Assembly (NCBI GenBank): GCA_035291905.1
Contig: DATDRF010000103.1
Location: 1-64,000 of the forward strand
Source of the DNA: JACPLA01 sp035291905
GTDB taxonomy: Bacteria > Bacteroidota > Ignavibacteria > UBA10030
Direction: 5' to 3'
Length of the DNA stretch: 64,000 nt
The notes under the pieces: generated by a model
What the model saw: the letters and a program-made list of their open reading frames with translations, nothing else
The model's database searches: none
What the model was told of the DNA's origin: nothing
Translations under genes and position numbers: made by a program
In this document: piece by piece, positions 1-9,234 of the stretch
Numbering within the stretch: the first letter of the stretch is position 1
How the letters are laid out: each line of letters starts with the position of its first letter

Positions 1-3000
1 GTGGAAACCCCGTGAACGGAGGTTTGCAGATTATTGGCACTGATGGATCGGCGGTCCTGGTGCAGAATGACGACTTCGTCGCTGGGGATACATCGACAGC
101 GAGATTGGTGTATGTGATTACGGTCCCTGGTACCTACTATATCAGGGCTGCCGGATCAAACTCCGGTTCCGTGGGAACCTATTTGTTGGAGCTTAGCAGG
201 ACAAGCCTGAAGCCCAATGTTGTTTCTACAAGTGTGTCTGTGACTCCGACGACCGCCACGATCACCACCGTGGTTGATCCCAACAGCCTCCAGACGACCG
301 TCCGGCTTGACTATGGCCTTACTACGTCGTACGGAACGTCGATCCAGTTCATCGGAAGCCCGATCGCTCCGACCCAGCAGAGGCAGTCCCTTACCCGAAC
401 ACTCACCGAACTGGCTGACAACTCCGATTTCAATTTCAGGATTGTTGCTGTCAACAATGTCGATTCGGTCCTGAGCCAGAACATGACGTTCCATACTCCA
501 CGTGCAACGGCGCTTGCCGAAGCGGAGCCGAATGATTCGGCCCACCTTGCTCAAGAAATCGTACTTGGTGATTCGGTCAATGGGTCAATTTTGCCCTTGA
601 ACGACGTCGATTACTACAAAGTGCACGTCGTTGCGGGCGACACGGTGGAATTTTTTGCGACTCGCCGGGGCACATCGGAGTTCTATGGCAGAATTCAGGT
701 GTATGACAGCGCTGGGCAGTACACCTATGAGGATCAATCCTATTTTCCGCGGAGCGATTCTCTTCATTCGATCATCAGTTTCGGCGATCCTAGAACCCTC
801 TACATTCGATACCTTTACTCCAGCAACTACAACACAAGTTTCCCCGGTGCCGTGAATGATGAGGAAATCCTGCCGACGCCACAGATCATGCCGCTGAGTG
901 CCGTACAGACGGCGAGCCAGGATACGGGGGAGTATCGTCTCTTCGTAAGACGGTTCATTCCTTCAGCACCTGAGGGATACTCTTACGTTGGATACAACAG
1001 CCTCTTTTCCGATGCCATGCAGCTTAACAGTACAATCCAGGCAAATGGGCTGCCGACAGACGTGAATTTCGAATATGGGCCAACTCAAAGCTATGGGACG
1101 CAGGTTTCCGCGTTGAACGGACCATTCACAGGTTATTGGCGTCAAGGAGCAAACAGTTCGTTGATCACCGGACTTCAGCCGAACACCACGTACTATGTGA
1201 GAACATTCTTGACCAATAGTGCCGGCTCATCCTATGGCGGCGGAAATACTGTTACGACACCACCTGCTCCCGAGGGGTGGACACGTCAAATCAGCGGGAC
1301 GGACTACTTCCTCCGCGGGATTGCTTTTCCGTCGGAATCGATCGGTTTTGTCGTTGGTAGCGGGTCGACGATAAGGAAAACAATCGATGGTGGAGTGAAT
1401 TGGGCCACCCTTACTCCTGCCACGGGCGGCACATTCTACTCTGTATCGTTCGTTTCCACTTCTGTCGGTATGATCTCCGGCTCCAGCGGGACAATTCAAA
1501 AGACGATAAACGGCGGAACGACGTGGTCGCAAGTTGGGGCCGTCGGTCAAAGCATGATGGGAATAAGAATGCTGAACGCGAATGAGGCGATCGCCGTCGG
1601 TAATGTCGGAATGATTGTTCGAACCACAAATGGCGGGACATCGTGGGATACTGTCCGTACAGGCACGGAGTATCTCCGCTCTGTGGCATTCTCTCCCGAC
1701 GGAAATACGGGATATGCTGTAGGCTACACATCAAACAGCCTCCCGTTTTTCACAAAGACAACCAACAGGGGTGCGAGTTGGCAAGACGGTATGTTTACCG
1801 GCAGTTACCTTCTGATGTCTGTCTGGTGCCTTGACGGTCAAACGGCAATTGCGGGCGGTGGGAACCACACCTTCTATCGAACTTCTGATGGAGGTACGAC
1901 CTGGACAGAATCAACTCCCCCCCAAGGGAACGGTTACTATGTCTACGGAATGGCGTTTGTCGATACTTCGGCCGGAGTTGCCGTGGATAACAGCGGAAGT
2001 ATCTATCGTACCTACGATGGAGGCCGGAATTGGGCTTTTCACAATAGCGGCACCTCTAACTTGTTGTACGGCGTCGCCATGCAAGGAAGGTCTGCGTACG
2101 TCACGGGGATCGTTGGCACGATTCTGAAATCTGTTGGGTTGCTAGCCAAGCCAGCCAATCTGGTCGCCAGCTTCGTCTCTTCGGATTCCGTCACTGTCAC
2201 ATGGGGCGATATCAATGGAGAGACGGGCTATTTCGTTGAGCGAAAAACGACAGCGGGTGGAAGTTATGGCCGGATTCGGACGCTTGGCGTCAATACAGCG
2301 AGCACGGTCGACACGGCGACACCCGGACACGTCTACTATTACAGAGTTCAAGCTTTTGATGCTGTTGACACAACACTCTACTCGAGCGAAGACTCGGTCC
2401 TCGTCCCGCTTCGGCGTCCGACGAATCTTTTCGCCGCGGCTCTGGGGAAAACAAAGGTTCAGCTGACGTGGCAGACTGGCGGCATTGATGCCCGCGTGGG
2501 CTATATTATTGAACGGCATACCGGTGGATCCTGGGGTGTCATTGACACGGTTGGCAATGTGACGACCTACATCGACTCCACGGCTAGTTCCGGAACATTC
2601 TACACGTATCAGGTGAAGTCGTACAATGCAGAAATGTCTTCGGGTTATGCTGCGGAAGCGAACACAACAACACCGGGACTTGTCACGGCCCCCTCGAACC
2701 TGACGGCGACATATCAGGGCCCGAACTTTGTGAACATCTCGTGGTCCGATAACGCTTCAAATGAGACCGGTTATTGGATCGAGAAGAAGATTGGCGCCGC
2801 GGGTTCCTATACTCTCTGGCGGGACGTTGGCGCAGATTCGACAAGCACCGCTGATACGATCCAACGCGGCAGAATCTATTACTACCGCGTTCGGGGCTAT
2901 TCCGCAGCCGATACATCGTCGTACGCTGCAGAGGACTCGGCGTTGGCTCCGCTGTATGCTCCTTCGAATCTTGTCGCTTCCACCGTTTCGTCGTCCAGCA

Positions 3001-5261
3001 TCGGATTGTCATGGCAGAATTCGTCGGATGCCAGAACCGGCTACAAGGTTGAACGAAAGGCCGGCTCCGGCGGATCTTACACGGAGATTACCACGCTCGG
3101 CGACGTGAGTTCCTATTCTGATAATACACCTGCATCCGGGACGCAGTACTACTACCGATTGCGATCATACACATCGGAACTGAATTCTGAGTATTCGAAC
3201 GTGGATAGTGCCTTGACGGCATTAGGCAAACCACAGAGTATTGCCGCCAATCCCTCCAGCGTGACAAACGGATCCGTCACGATCAGTTGGTCAGGTCCAA
3301 GCGGTGCAACAAACGCGTGGTACAGCATCGACGCACCTCCCTCGAGCGGCCTGTCAACTCAGATGCCGCTGGTCGCGAATTCGTTTGTTCTCTCGAGTCC
3401 CCCCACGGGCGCGCGATGGGTGTTCGTCGCCCTTGAGAATACCGAAGGTTTCACCGATTATACCGCATATGATTCCGTGCTGACACAGTTTGACAACGTC
3501 GACCCGGTGATCACCGATCAGTCGGTTCTTCCGACCATTGAGATTACGGGGACGAATGTCAGCACTCCGACTTCAGTCACTCTTCAGGCCCAGATCGTAA
3601 AGCCTTCGGGAATCGCCAGCTTGCTGCTTCCACAACTGGAATATAAAAAGACGAATTCGGCGACCATAATAATCGTGCCGTTCCAGAACCTGGAAGGCGG
3701 AAGCCTCAATCTTGGGAATCTCAACTCCCTCTTCCTGACGATTGGAAAACCGAACGGGCTCGAATACCGGATCACTGCCTCGGACGCAGCAGGCAACACG
3801 GCGGCCACCGTCTGGAAATCGTTCACCGTATTTGTGAACACTCCTCCCGTCAGCGATTTCGTGCCTCCTGCCGCAGGGACTACCGATGACATCACCGCAC
3901 TGGTCACCAACTACCGGCTCTTCTCCGTACCGTATGACCTCTCGGATAAGAAACCCGGAGCATACATGGAAAAAACGATCGACGGACTCGGACCTCATGC
4001 AGAGGAGGGTGTGAACTACTACCATTGGAGAATGCAGCGCTATTTCAATGCCAACTATCAGGATTATGAGGATTTCAAGAGTCTGGATGTTCTGACTCCC
4101 GGGACCGCATTCTTCCTCCTCTCTCGTGTGCAAAAAACTATCACCTTTGGAAGCGGGAATCTGGTCAAAGCGTCGGATATGTACAACAACGGAATCCAGG
4201 TAATTGCAGGCTGGAATCTGATTGGCAATCCGTTCCCGGATGATTTTCCGGCCGATAGCCTCTTCGTCCTGGCAGGTTCCATAGCGAACAAAGCGTACTA
4301 CGACGGGACGGGACCGGATGGCGGTTGGTATAAGACCGCCCCGCAGATTAACACGCTCAAGAAGTGGGAAGGGCTTGCGATCAACGTCACCCAGAATACA
4401 ACCCTGAGGTTCAAGGCAGTTCCGCAAACGAGTGAAGAGGAATTGCCCCCGATTCCGATGGCGATGTCTGCTGAGAAGGTCATTGGAGAGAAGAAAGAGG
4501 GCGGGTGGCTCATGAAAATCGATGCTCATCGTTCGGGCACCCCTGTGGTCGACGTAGGGAACATGATTGGAGAAGCACCGAACGCTGAAGAGGGCTATGA
4601 TCCGTTCGACAGCTTCCAGCCGCCGCTTATTCCCGGGAAATCTCTCGCTTTGTACTTCAAGAACCAGGACGGGGCCATGTCGAGCGACATAAGGCCGATT
4701 CAGACAAACGGATCCTCCTGGGAAATGAAGGTGATGACAGGTGACCGGGGTGCGAGAGTGAAGATCGGGGTGAGCGATGTCGTTGCCCTTCCGGATCTGG
4801 CTCTTGAGGCTTATATGCTCGATATCGATGACCATATGGCCTATGACTTGAGAGAGCGGCGGAACGTCGAGTTCGGTTCGAAGGAAGGAACCCGCAATTT
4901 CAGAATTGTTGTAGGGTCGAAGGGATATGTCGACAGCGTGAGTGCAAGCCTCGGCATCGATCTCGTTCCGCAGGTCTTCATGCTGTATCAGAACTATCCC
5001 AATCCGTTCAATCCCGAAACCGCATTGAGGTTCTGGTTGCCGAGTGTCGCTTCTGTCTACAAAGTCACGCTCAAGGTGTACAACATCATTGGGCAGGAAG
5101 TGTCGACGCTCATCGACCGTGACATGAAGGCGGGATACTATGAGACGACCTTCAGCGGACGGAACATGGCATCCGGAACGTACATCTACCGCCTGACGGT
5201 GGACGGCGGAACAAAGGAAACGTCGTTTAGCTCCGTAAAGAAAATGGTGATGGTGAAGTAA
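1..5261 (+). CDS. Large T9SS-exported FnIII/BNR-repeat protein (5' end outside window)
   Basis: The frame is open from the window edge, so the N-terminus and signal peptide lie upstream; about 1,750 residues are visible. In order, counting from the GTG at 12: a PPC-like beta domain fragment (about 1-60), an FnIII-like segment, a second PPC-like region beginning with EPNDSA (about 170-315), Ycf48/BNR-like propeller repeats with recurrent TxDGGxxW motifs (about 417-705), several fibronectin type III domains (about 710-1075), further beta-rich regions, and a C-terminal sorting domain (about 1655-1749) with NYPNPFNP and NIIGQEV. That last domain is the type IX secretion signal typical of Ignavibacteria and relatives, so the protein is inferred to be surface-bound or secreted. 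No catalytic domain is recognisable; adhesion or matrix binding is a guess. The next gene follows after 28 bp and may be co-transcribed. Confidence 0.85.
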   Translation, partial: GNPVNGGLQIIGTDGSAVLVQNDDFVAGDTSTARLVYVITVPGTYYIRAAGSNSGSVGTYLLELSRTSLKPNVVSTSVSVTPTTATITTVVDPNSLQTTVRLDYGLTTSYGTSIQFIGSPIAPTQQRQSLTRTLTELADNSDFNFRIVAVNNVDSVLSQNMTFHTPRATALAEAEPNDSAHLAQEIVLGDSVNGSILPLNDVDYYKVHVVAGDTVEFFATRRGTSEFYGRIQVYDSAGQYTYEDQSYFPRSDSLHSIISFGDPRTLYIRYLYSSNYNTSFPGAVNDEEILPTPQIMPLSAVQTASQDTGEYRLFVRRFIPSAPEGYSYVGYNSLFSDAMQLNSTIQANGLPTDVNFEYGPTQSYGTQVSALNGPFTGYWRQGANSSLITGLQPNTTYYVRTFLTNSAGSSYGGGNTVTTPPAPEGWTRQISGTDYFLRGIAFPSESIGFVVGSGSTIRKTIDGGVNWATLTPATGGTFYSVSFVSTSVGMISGSSGTIQKTINGGTTWSQVGAVGQSMMGIRMLNANEAIAVGNVGMIVRTTNGGTSWDTVRTGTEYLRSVAFSPDGNTGYAVGYTSNSLPFFTKTTNRGASWQDGMFTGSYLLMSVWCLDGQTAIAGGGNHTFYRTSDGGTTWTESTPPQGNGYYVYGMAFVDTSAGVAVDNSGSIYRTYDGGRNWAFHNSGTSNLLYGVAMQGRSAYVTGIVGTILKSVGLLAKPANLVASFVSSDSVTVTWGDINGETGYFVERKTTAGGSYGRIRTLGVNTASTVDTATPGHVYYYRVQAFDAVDTTLYSSEDSVLVPLRRPTNLFAAALGKTKVQLTWQTGGIDARVGYIIERHTGGSWGVIDTVGNVTTYIDSTASSGTFYTYQVKSYNAEMSSGYAAEANTTTPGLVTAPSNLTATYQGPNFVNISWSDNASNETGYWIEKKIGAAGSYTLWRDVGADSTSTADTIQRGRIYYYRVRGYSAADTSSYAAEDSALAPLYAPSNLVASTVSSSSIGLSWQNSSDARTGYKVERKAGSGGSYTEITTLGDVSSYSDNTPASGTQYYYRLRSYTSELNSEYSNVDSALTALGKPQSIAANPSSVTNGSVTISWSGPSGATNAWYSIDAPPSSGLSTQMPLVANSFVLSSPPTGARWVFVALENTEGFTDYTAYDSVLTQFDNVDPVITDQSVLPTIEITGTNVSTPTSVTLQAQIVKPSGIASLLLPQLEYKKTNSATIIIVPFQNLEGGSLNLGNLNSLFLTIGKPNGLEYRITASDAAGNTAATVWKSFTVFVNTPPVSDFVPPAAGTTDDITALVTNYRLFSVPYDLSDKKPGAYMEKTIDGLGPHAEEGVNYYHWRMQRYFNANYQDYEDFKSLDVLTPGTAFFLLSRVQKTITFGSGNLVKASDMYNNGIQVIAGWNLIGNPFPDDFPADSLFVLAGSIANKAYYDGTGPDGGWYKTAPQINTLKKWEGLAINVTQNTTLRFKAVPQTSEEELPPIPMAMSAEKVIGEKKEGGWLMKIDAHRSGTPVVDVGNMIGEAPNAEEGYDPFDSFQPPLIPGKSLALYFKNQDGAMSSDIRPIQTNGSSWEMKVMTGDRGARVKIGVSDVVALPDLALEAYMLDIDDHMAYDLRERRNVEFGSKEGTRNFRIVVGSKGYVDSVSASLGIDLVPQVFMLYQNYPNPFNPETALRFWLPSVASVYKVTLKVYNIIGQEVSTLIDRDMKAGYYETTFSGRNMASGTYIYRLTVDGGTKETSFSSVKKMVMVK

Positions 5262-5289
5262 ATCGAATTACTATTTGCAGGAGTCGTTC

Positions 5290-7794
5290 ATGAGAAGGTA
5301 CCAGATTGTATTCCTCCTGATTCTAATGGTCTGCCTGACCGCATTGGCTCAGGATTTCCGGCAGGACTGGCCGCGCATCATGGTTCTTTTTGACGAGAAG
5401 GTTGACGGACAGCCTGTCGACGCGAGAATCGTCGCAACCCGATTGGAAGAGATCTTCCTCGAAAAAGGATTCCGTCTGGTGGATAAGGCGCAATTTGAGG
5501 CTGTGACCACCCGTGACATTGCGTTGGCCGAATCAAACCCGATGCGCGCCAAGGAGATCGGACTTCGTTATGGCGCTGAATGGGTGATCGTTGGGAAGGT
5601 TGAGGCGAGCTTTGACGCGGAAAAAGTGTTCTATGGCATAACGAACTATGAGTACGCGTCGAAAGGGAGCGGCAAGATCATTATCACCGATACCGGCGAG
5701 ATGATCGCAGTAACCTCCAAGAACACAAAGAAGAGCGCGACGGGAAAGAGTTCGGCGTCCACCGGGAGCCTGAATGCGCTCGGGGATCTCATTGCGAACG
5801 ACCTTTACGTGAAATCCAGGGTCCGGATGAAGCAGGAGGAATCAGGCCCGCGGTTCATTCAGATAGCAATGGTCGGATTGGATGCCAAGATGATAGCACA
5901 ACTGGAGAAATCGCTTCCGCAGGATCTGCCGATCATTAACTATTTGAAGCTTCGTTATTTTGAGAAAGACGGCGCTGTGTTTGACGCGAACGTTAATGGA
6001 ACGATTGATGACCTTAGACGTGAACTCGGAAAACGGTCGGACCTTGCGATTATCGGCTTCACCGGATCACGGGTGGATATCAGCACCAAGGAGAACGAGG
6101 AAAAAGCACGGGGCTCGGTTGTGGCAAGCCCGTTGGAGATAACGCAGTTTGCAGTCGAAAATATCTTCCCGTCCCAGGTGAATTACTACGCCTACAATTC
6201 CCTGGCGACCATTGAGGTCGAGAATTCGTCGAAGTCTGAGATTCGCAATGTGAAGGTCTCCGTCTTTGTGCCGGGATACATGAATCTGCCTTCCGAACAG
6301 ATCGTTCCGAAAGTGGACCCGGGTTCGAAGCAGACCTTCAAACTTTCAGCCACGTTTGACGCGAAGCAGCTCTATACGCTCAGTGCAAACGCAACGGCTC
6401 AGGCAAAGGTTGAGCTGAGCTACGTCTTCAATGGTCAACCTCAGACACGGAGTCTGGTGCGCCCGGTGACGTTGTATAACAAGAACACAATCAGCTGGCG
6501 ACGAGGCGAGTCGATCGGTGCGTTCATAACGGACACCGATGATGCCGTCGTGGGATTCTCCCGTTACGTCGTGGGAAGCGTGGGCGGAAGCGATATTCTG
6601 AAATCATCAAAACTCCCGCGGCAGGTCATCAATGCGATGGCTGTCTGGAATGGCGTCAGAGCGTACGGTATCAATTATGTTTCCGACCCATGGAAAACTG
6701 CCGAAGGAGAAATCCTCGACCAGATCCAATATCCGCGTGAGACCCTCTCCTCGAAAACGGGTGACTGCGACGATTCTTCGGTTCTTTTGGCTGCGTGCCT
6801 TGAGAATATCGGGATTAGAACAAAGCTGATCGGTACGAGCGATCATATCTTCATCATGTTCGACACGGAACTTTCTCCCAAGAACGCATATCTCTTGTCT
6901 CTTGATGAGAAAGAGGTGATTCCGTATGAAGGGACCGTCTGGGTTCCGCTTGAAACCACAATGATCAATGAACCATTCCCGAAAGCCTGGCGAATGGGCG
7001 CCCAGGAGTACTACAAGAACGTCGAATCGGGCGGGAAGATTGAGATCATCGACACGCGCAAGGCGAAAGAGGCTTTTCCTCCGGCCAACCTGCCTGCATC
7101 GGCAAGGCCTTCCTCACCTTCTGCTGAAAAAATCATTCAGCTGGCATCAGCCGATCTTACGGATTACGAATACCACCAAAGTCAGCTGCTCGGTTTGGCC
7201 GACAGGATGAAGACAAGCGAGAATCCGGCCGACAAAAACAAGGCCGCGATGACGTGCGCGAAGGCAGGGGATTACGAGTCTGCTGTGGCAGCATTGGCAG
7301 GTGTCAACACCCCTGGTGCGTACAACACGCTCGGAAACGTGTACCTGATGAAGAACGAGCTCCCGACCGCACAGGAGTTCTACCAGAAAGCTCTTGCGAT
7401 GACGACGGATGACGGGGGAGTCTACATGAACTTTGGTTTGGCCCGATATCTTTCGGGTTCGGAAGAAGACGCGATGGAGTCGTTCCAGGTTGCGATATCG
7501 AAGTACGAGTCCCGGGAAAAAGCTCTTGAGGTTCTTGGACTCGAGCGCATCAATGAGGTGCTGGGAACAAGGGCTGCGGGAAAATCGGAAGTCCAGGTCT
7601 CCAAGGCGGACATCTTCGCCCTGATCGGGAGATCACTCCAGAATGTCCCCGACAAGGGGAAATCGCTCGCTCAGGCATCACGTGTTCGCGAGAAATACAA
7701 GGATCAGCAAAACAAGTACGTGTTTGGAGGCCGCCGCGGTGCGGATCCGACACAGATTGCGAGCATTAAGGAGTTCCTGTACTGGAAAGAGTAA
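5290..7794 (+). CDS. Exported transglutaminase-like protein with TPR tail
   Basis: 834 residues. The ATG at 5290 is preferred over the TTG at 5275 because CAGGAG sits 7 bp upstream and the protein then opens with a clean signal peptide (MRRYQIVFLLILMVCLTALA). Residues about 25-180 resemble the CsgG/curli-assembly type N-terminal fold (weak). A CARDB-like beta region follows (about 300-400). A transglutaminase-like core has GDCDD with Cys493 and SDH with His519. TPR-like helices occupy about 640-760. Cys and His fit the thiol catalytic core of the transglutaminase/protease superfamily, but the third residue is not assigned. The protein is likely periplasmic or on the outer membrane. It lies 28 bp after the giant secreted protein, so a role in its processing or in envelope assembly is possible but unproven. 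A strong terminator follows. Confidence 0.75.
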   Translation: MRRYQIVFLLILMVCLTALAQDFRQDWPRIMVLFDEKVDGQPVDARIVATRLEEIFLEKGFRLVDKAQFEAVTTRDIALAESNPMRAKEIGLRYGAEWVIVGKVEASFDAEKVFYGITNYEYASKGSGKIIITDTGEMIAVTSKNTKKSATGKSSASTGSLNALGDLIANDLYVKSRVRMKQEESGPRFIQIAMVGLDAKMIAQLEKSLPQDLPIINYLKLRYFEKDGAVFDANVNGTIDDLRRELGKRSDLAIIGFTGSRVDISTKENEEKARGSVVASPLEITQFAVENIFPSQVNYYAYNSLATIEVENSSKSEIRNVKVSVFVPGYMNLPSEQIVPKVDPGSKQTFKLSATFDAKQLYTLSANATAQAKVELSYVFNGQPQTRSLVRPVTLYNKNTISWRRGESIGAFITDTDDAVVGFSRYVVGSVGGSDILKSSKLPRQVINAMAVWNGVRAYGINYVSDPWKTAEGEILDQIQYPRETLSSKTGDCDDSSVLLAACLENIGIRTKLIGTSDHIFIMFDTELSPKNAYLLSLDEKEVIPYEGTVWVPLETTMINEPFPKAWRMGAQEYYKNVESGGKIEIIDTRKAKEAFPPANLPASARPSSPSAEKIIQLASADLTDYEYHQSQLLGLADRMKTSENPADKNKAAMTCAKAGDYESAVAALAGVNTPGAYNTLGNVYLMKNELPTAQEFYQKALAMTTDDGGVYMNFGLARYLSGSEEDAMESFQVAISKYESREKALEVLGLERINEVLGTRAAGKSEVQVSKADIFALIGRSLQNVPDKGKSLAQASRVREKYKDQQNKYVFGGRRGADPTQIASIKEFLYWKE

Positions 7795-7820
7795 AACAAG
7801 CGACGTTTGCCGTCGGTATA

Positions 7821-7855
7821 TCCCCCGTCCTTTCCACAGGGCGGGGGATTTTTTT
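7821..7855 (+). terminator. Rho-independent terminator after the transglutaminase-like gene
   Basis: A 10-bp GC-rich stem (7821-7830 with 7839-7848, one G-U pair) has an 8-nt loop and is followed by seven T residues. It separates the surface-protein pair from the der operon. Confidence 0.9.
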
Positions 7856-7923
7856 GTTGGGAAAGGCCATGCATAAGGACCTTCATTGCAGGTCTGCCCA
7901 TTTTTGGCTATTTTCCCCCTGTA

Positions 7924-9234
7924 ATGCCCTCCAATATCATCGCAATCGTCGGACGTCCCAACGTCGGTAAATCAACACTCTTCAATCGTATTCTCGGTTT
8001 TCGGGAAGCCATTGTCCATGATGCCCCCGGTGTAACCCGCGATCGTAAATACGGCGATGCAGAGTGGGCAGGGACACAATTCACCGTCATCGATACCGGC
8101 GGCTATGTCCCGCGCTCTGAAGATGTCTTCGAACTGGCGATTCGCGAACAGGCACAGATTGCGGTCGAAGAGGCCGACCTTGTCCTCTTTATGGTCGATG
8201 CAAAAGATGGGATCCTTCCCCTCGACAAAGAGATCGCTGGAATACTGAGGAAGTCCGAAAAACCCATTCTCCTTGTCGTAAACAAGATCGACTCCGCAAA
8301 ACAGGAGATGAACTCGGCCGAATTCTTTGCGCTTGGGCTCGGGGATCCGATCAGCATCTCGGCCCTTGGCGGCCGTCAGATCGGCGATTTCCTGGATGAG
8401 GTTACCTCGCACTTCAAGGCCGAGTCGCCGGAACCACCCGGTGAGAAGCCTCTCCGAATCGCCGTCGTGGGGAAGCCCAACGTTGGCAAGTCCTCTCTCG
8501 TCAATGCGCTTCTGGGGAAGAAGCGCCAGGTTGTCACGGATATCCCGGGGACGACCAGAGATCCCATCGATTCAATCCTCACTTACCAAGGGGAAGAAAT
8601 CGTTTTGGTTGACACGGCCGGACTCAAGAAAAAAAGTAAAGTGGCCGAAAGTGTGGAATTCTACAGTGCGTTACGCACGCTGAGAAGCATTGAGCGCAGT
8701 GACGTGGTTGTTATCCTGCTTGACGCGTCACGCCCCATCGATCATCAGGATCTTCATATTGTCGAAAGCACGGTACAGCGCAAGAGGTCAGCCCTCATTG
8801 CCGTCAACAAATGGGATCTGATCGAAAAAGACTCCAATACGGTCAAGGCGTTTGAACAGGCAATATCGATGGACCTCGGCATGTACGACTATTTTCCTGT
8901 CGTGTTTGTCTCTGCGCTGACAAAGCAGCGGGTTTCCAAAATTATCGACATGGCAAAAGAGATCGAACAGGAGCAGTCAAAGAGAATAAAGACGGGGGAG
9001 CTTAATGATACCCTTCTTGCGGAAATAGAAAACTATCCCCCAAAGACCTCATCTCCAAAAGAGATCAAGATAAAGTATGTGACGCAACTGAAGACGAAAC
9101 CTCCGTTGTTTGGGTTCTTCTGCAATGAGCCGAAACTCGTTCAGGAATCGTACAAACGATTCCTATCCAACAAGATCAGGGAACACTTTGGATTCAAAGG
9201 TGTTCCCATCACCATCATGCTGAAAAAGAAATGA
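7924..9234 (+). CDS. der: Ribosome-assembly GTPase Der (EngA)
   Basis: 436 residues, the usual Der length. There are two tandem GTPase domains, with P-loops GRPNVGKS (residues 10-17) and GKPNVGKS (about 183-190), each followed by DTAG/DTGG and NKxD motifs, and a C-terminal KH-like domain (about 350-436). Der acts in maturation of the 50S ribosomal subunit. The longer open frame from 7807 runs through the terminator hairpin, so the ATG at 7924, giving MPSNIIAIVGRPN, is the credible start. The stop overlaps the start of the next gene (ATGA). Confidence 0.97.
   Translation: MPSNIIAIVGRPNVGKSTLFNRILGFREAIVHDAPGVTRDRKYGDAEWAGTQFTVIDTGGYVPRSEDVFELAIREQAQIAVEEADLVLFMVDAKDGILPLDKEIAGILRKSEKPILLVVNKIDSAKQEMNSAEFFALGLGDPISISALGGRQIGDFLDEVTSHFKAESPEPPGEKPLRIAVVGKPNVGKSSLVNALLGKKRQVVTDIPGTTRDPIDSILTYQGEEIVLVDTAGLKKKSKVAESVEFYSALRTLRSIERSDVVVILLDASRPIDHQDLHIVESTVQRKRSALIAVNKWDLIEKDSNTVKAFEQAISMDLGMYDYFPVVFVSALTKQRVSKIIDMAKEIEQEQSKRIKTGELNDTLLAEIENYPPKTSSPKEIKIKYVTQLKTKPPLFGFFCNEPKLVQESYKRFLSNKIREHFGFKGVPITIMLKKK

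Noticed and set aside
3573..4835. 420-codon open frame on the minus strand inside the giant secreted protein gene
   Set aside because: It lies antisense to a clearly coding gene with FnIII and T9SS domains, its translation shows no domain, and such long antisense frames are common in GC-rich coding DNA.
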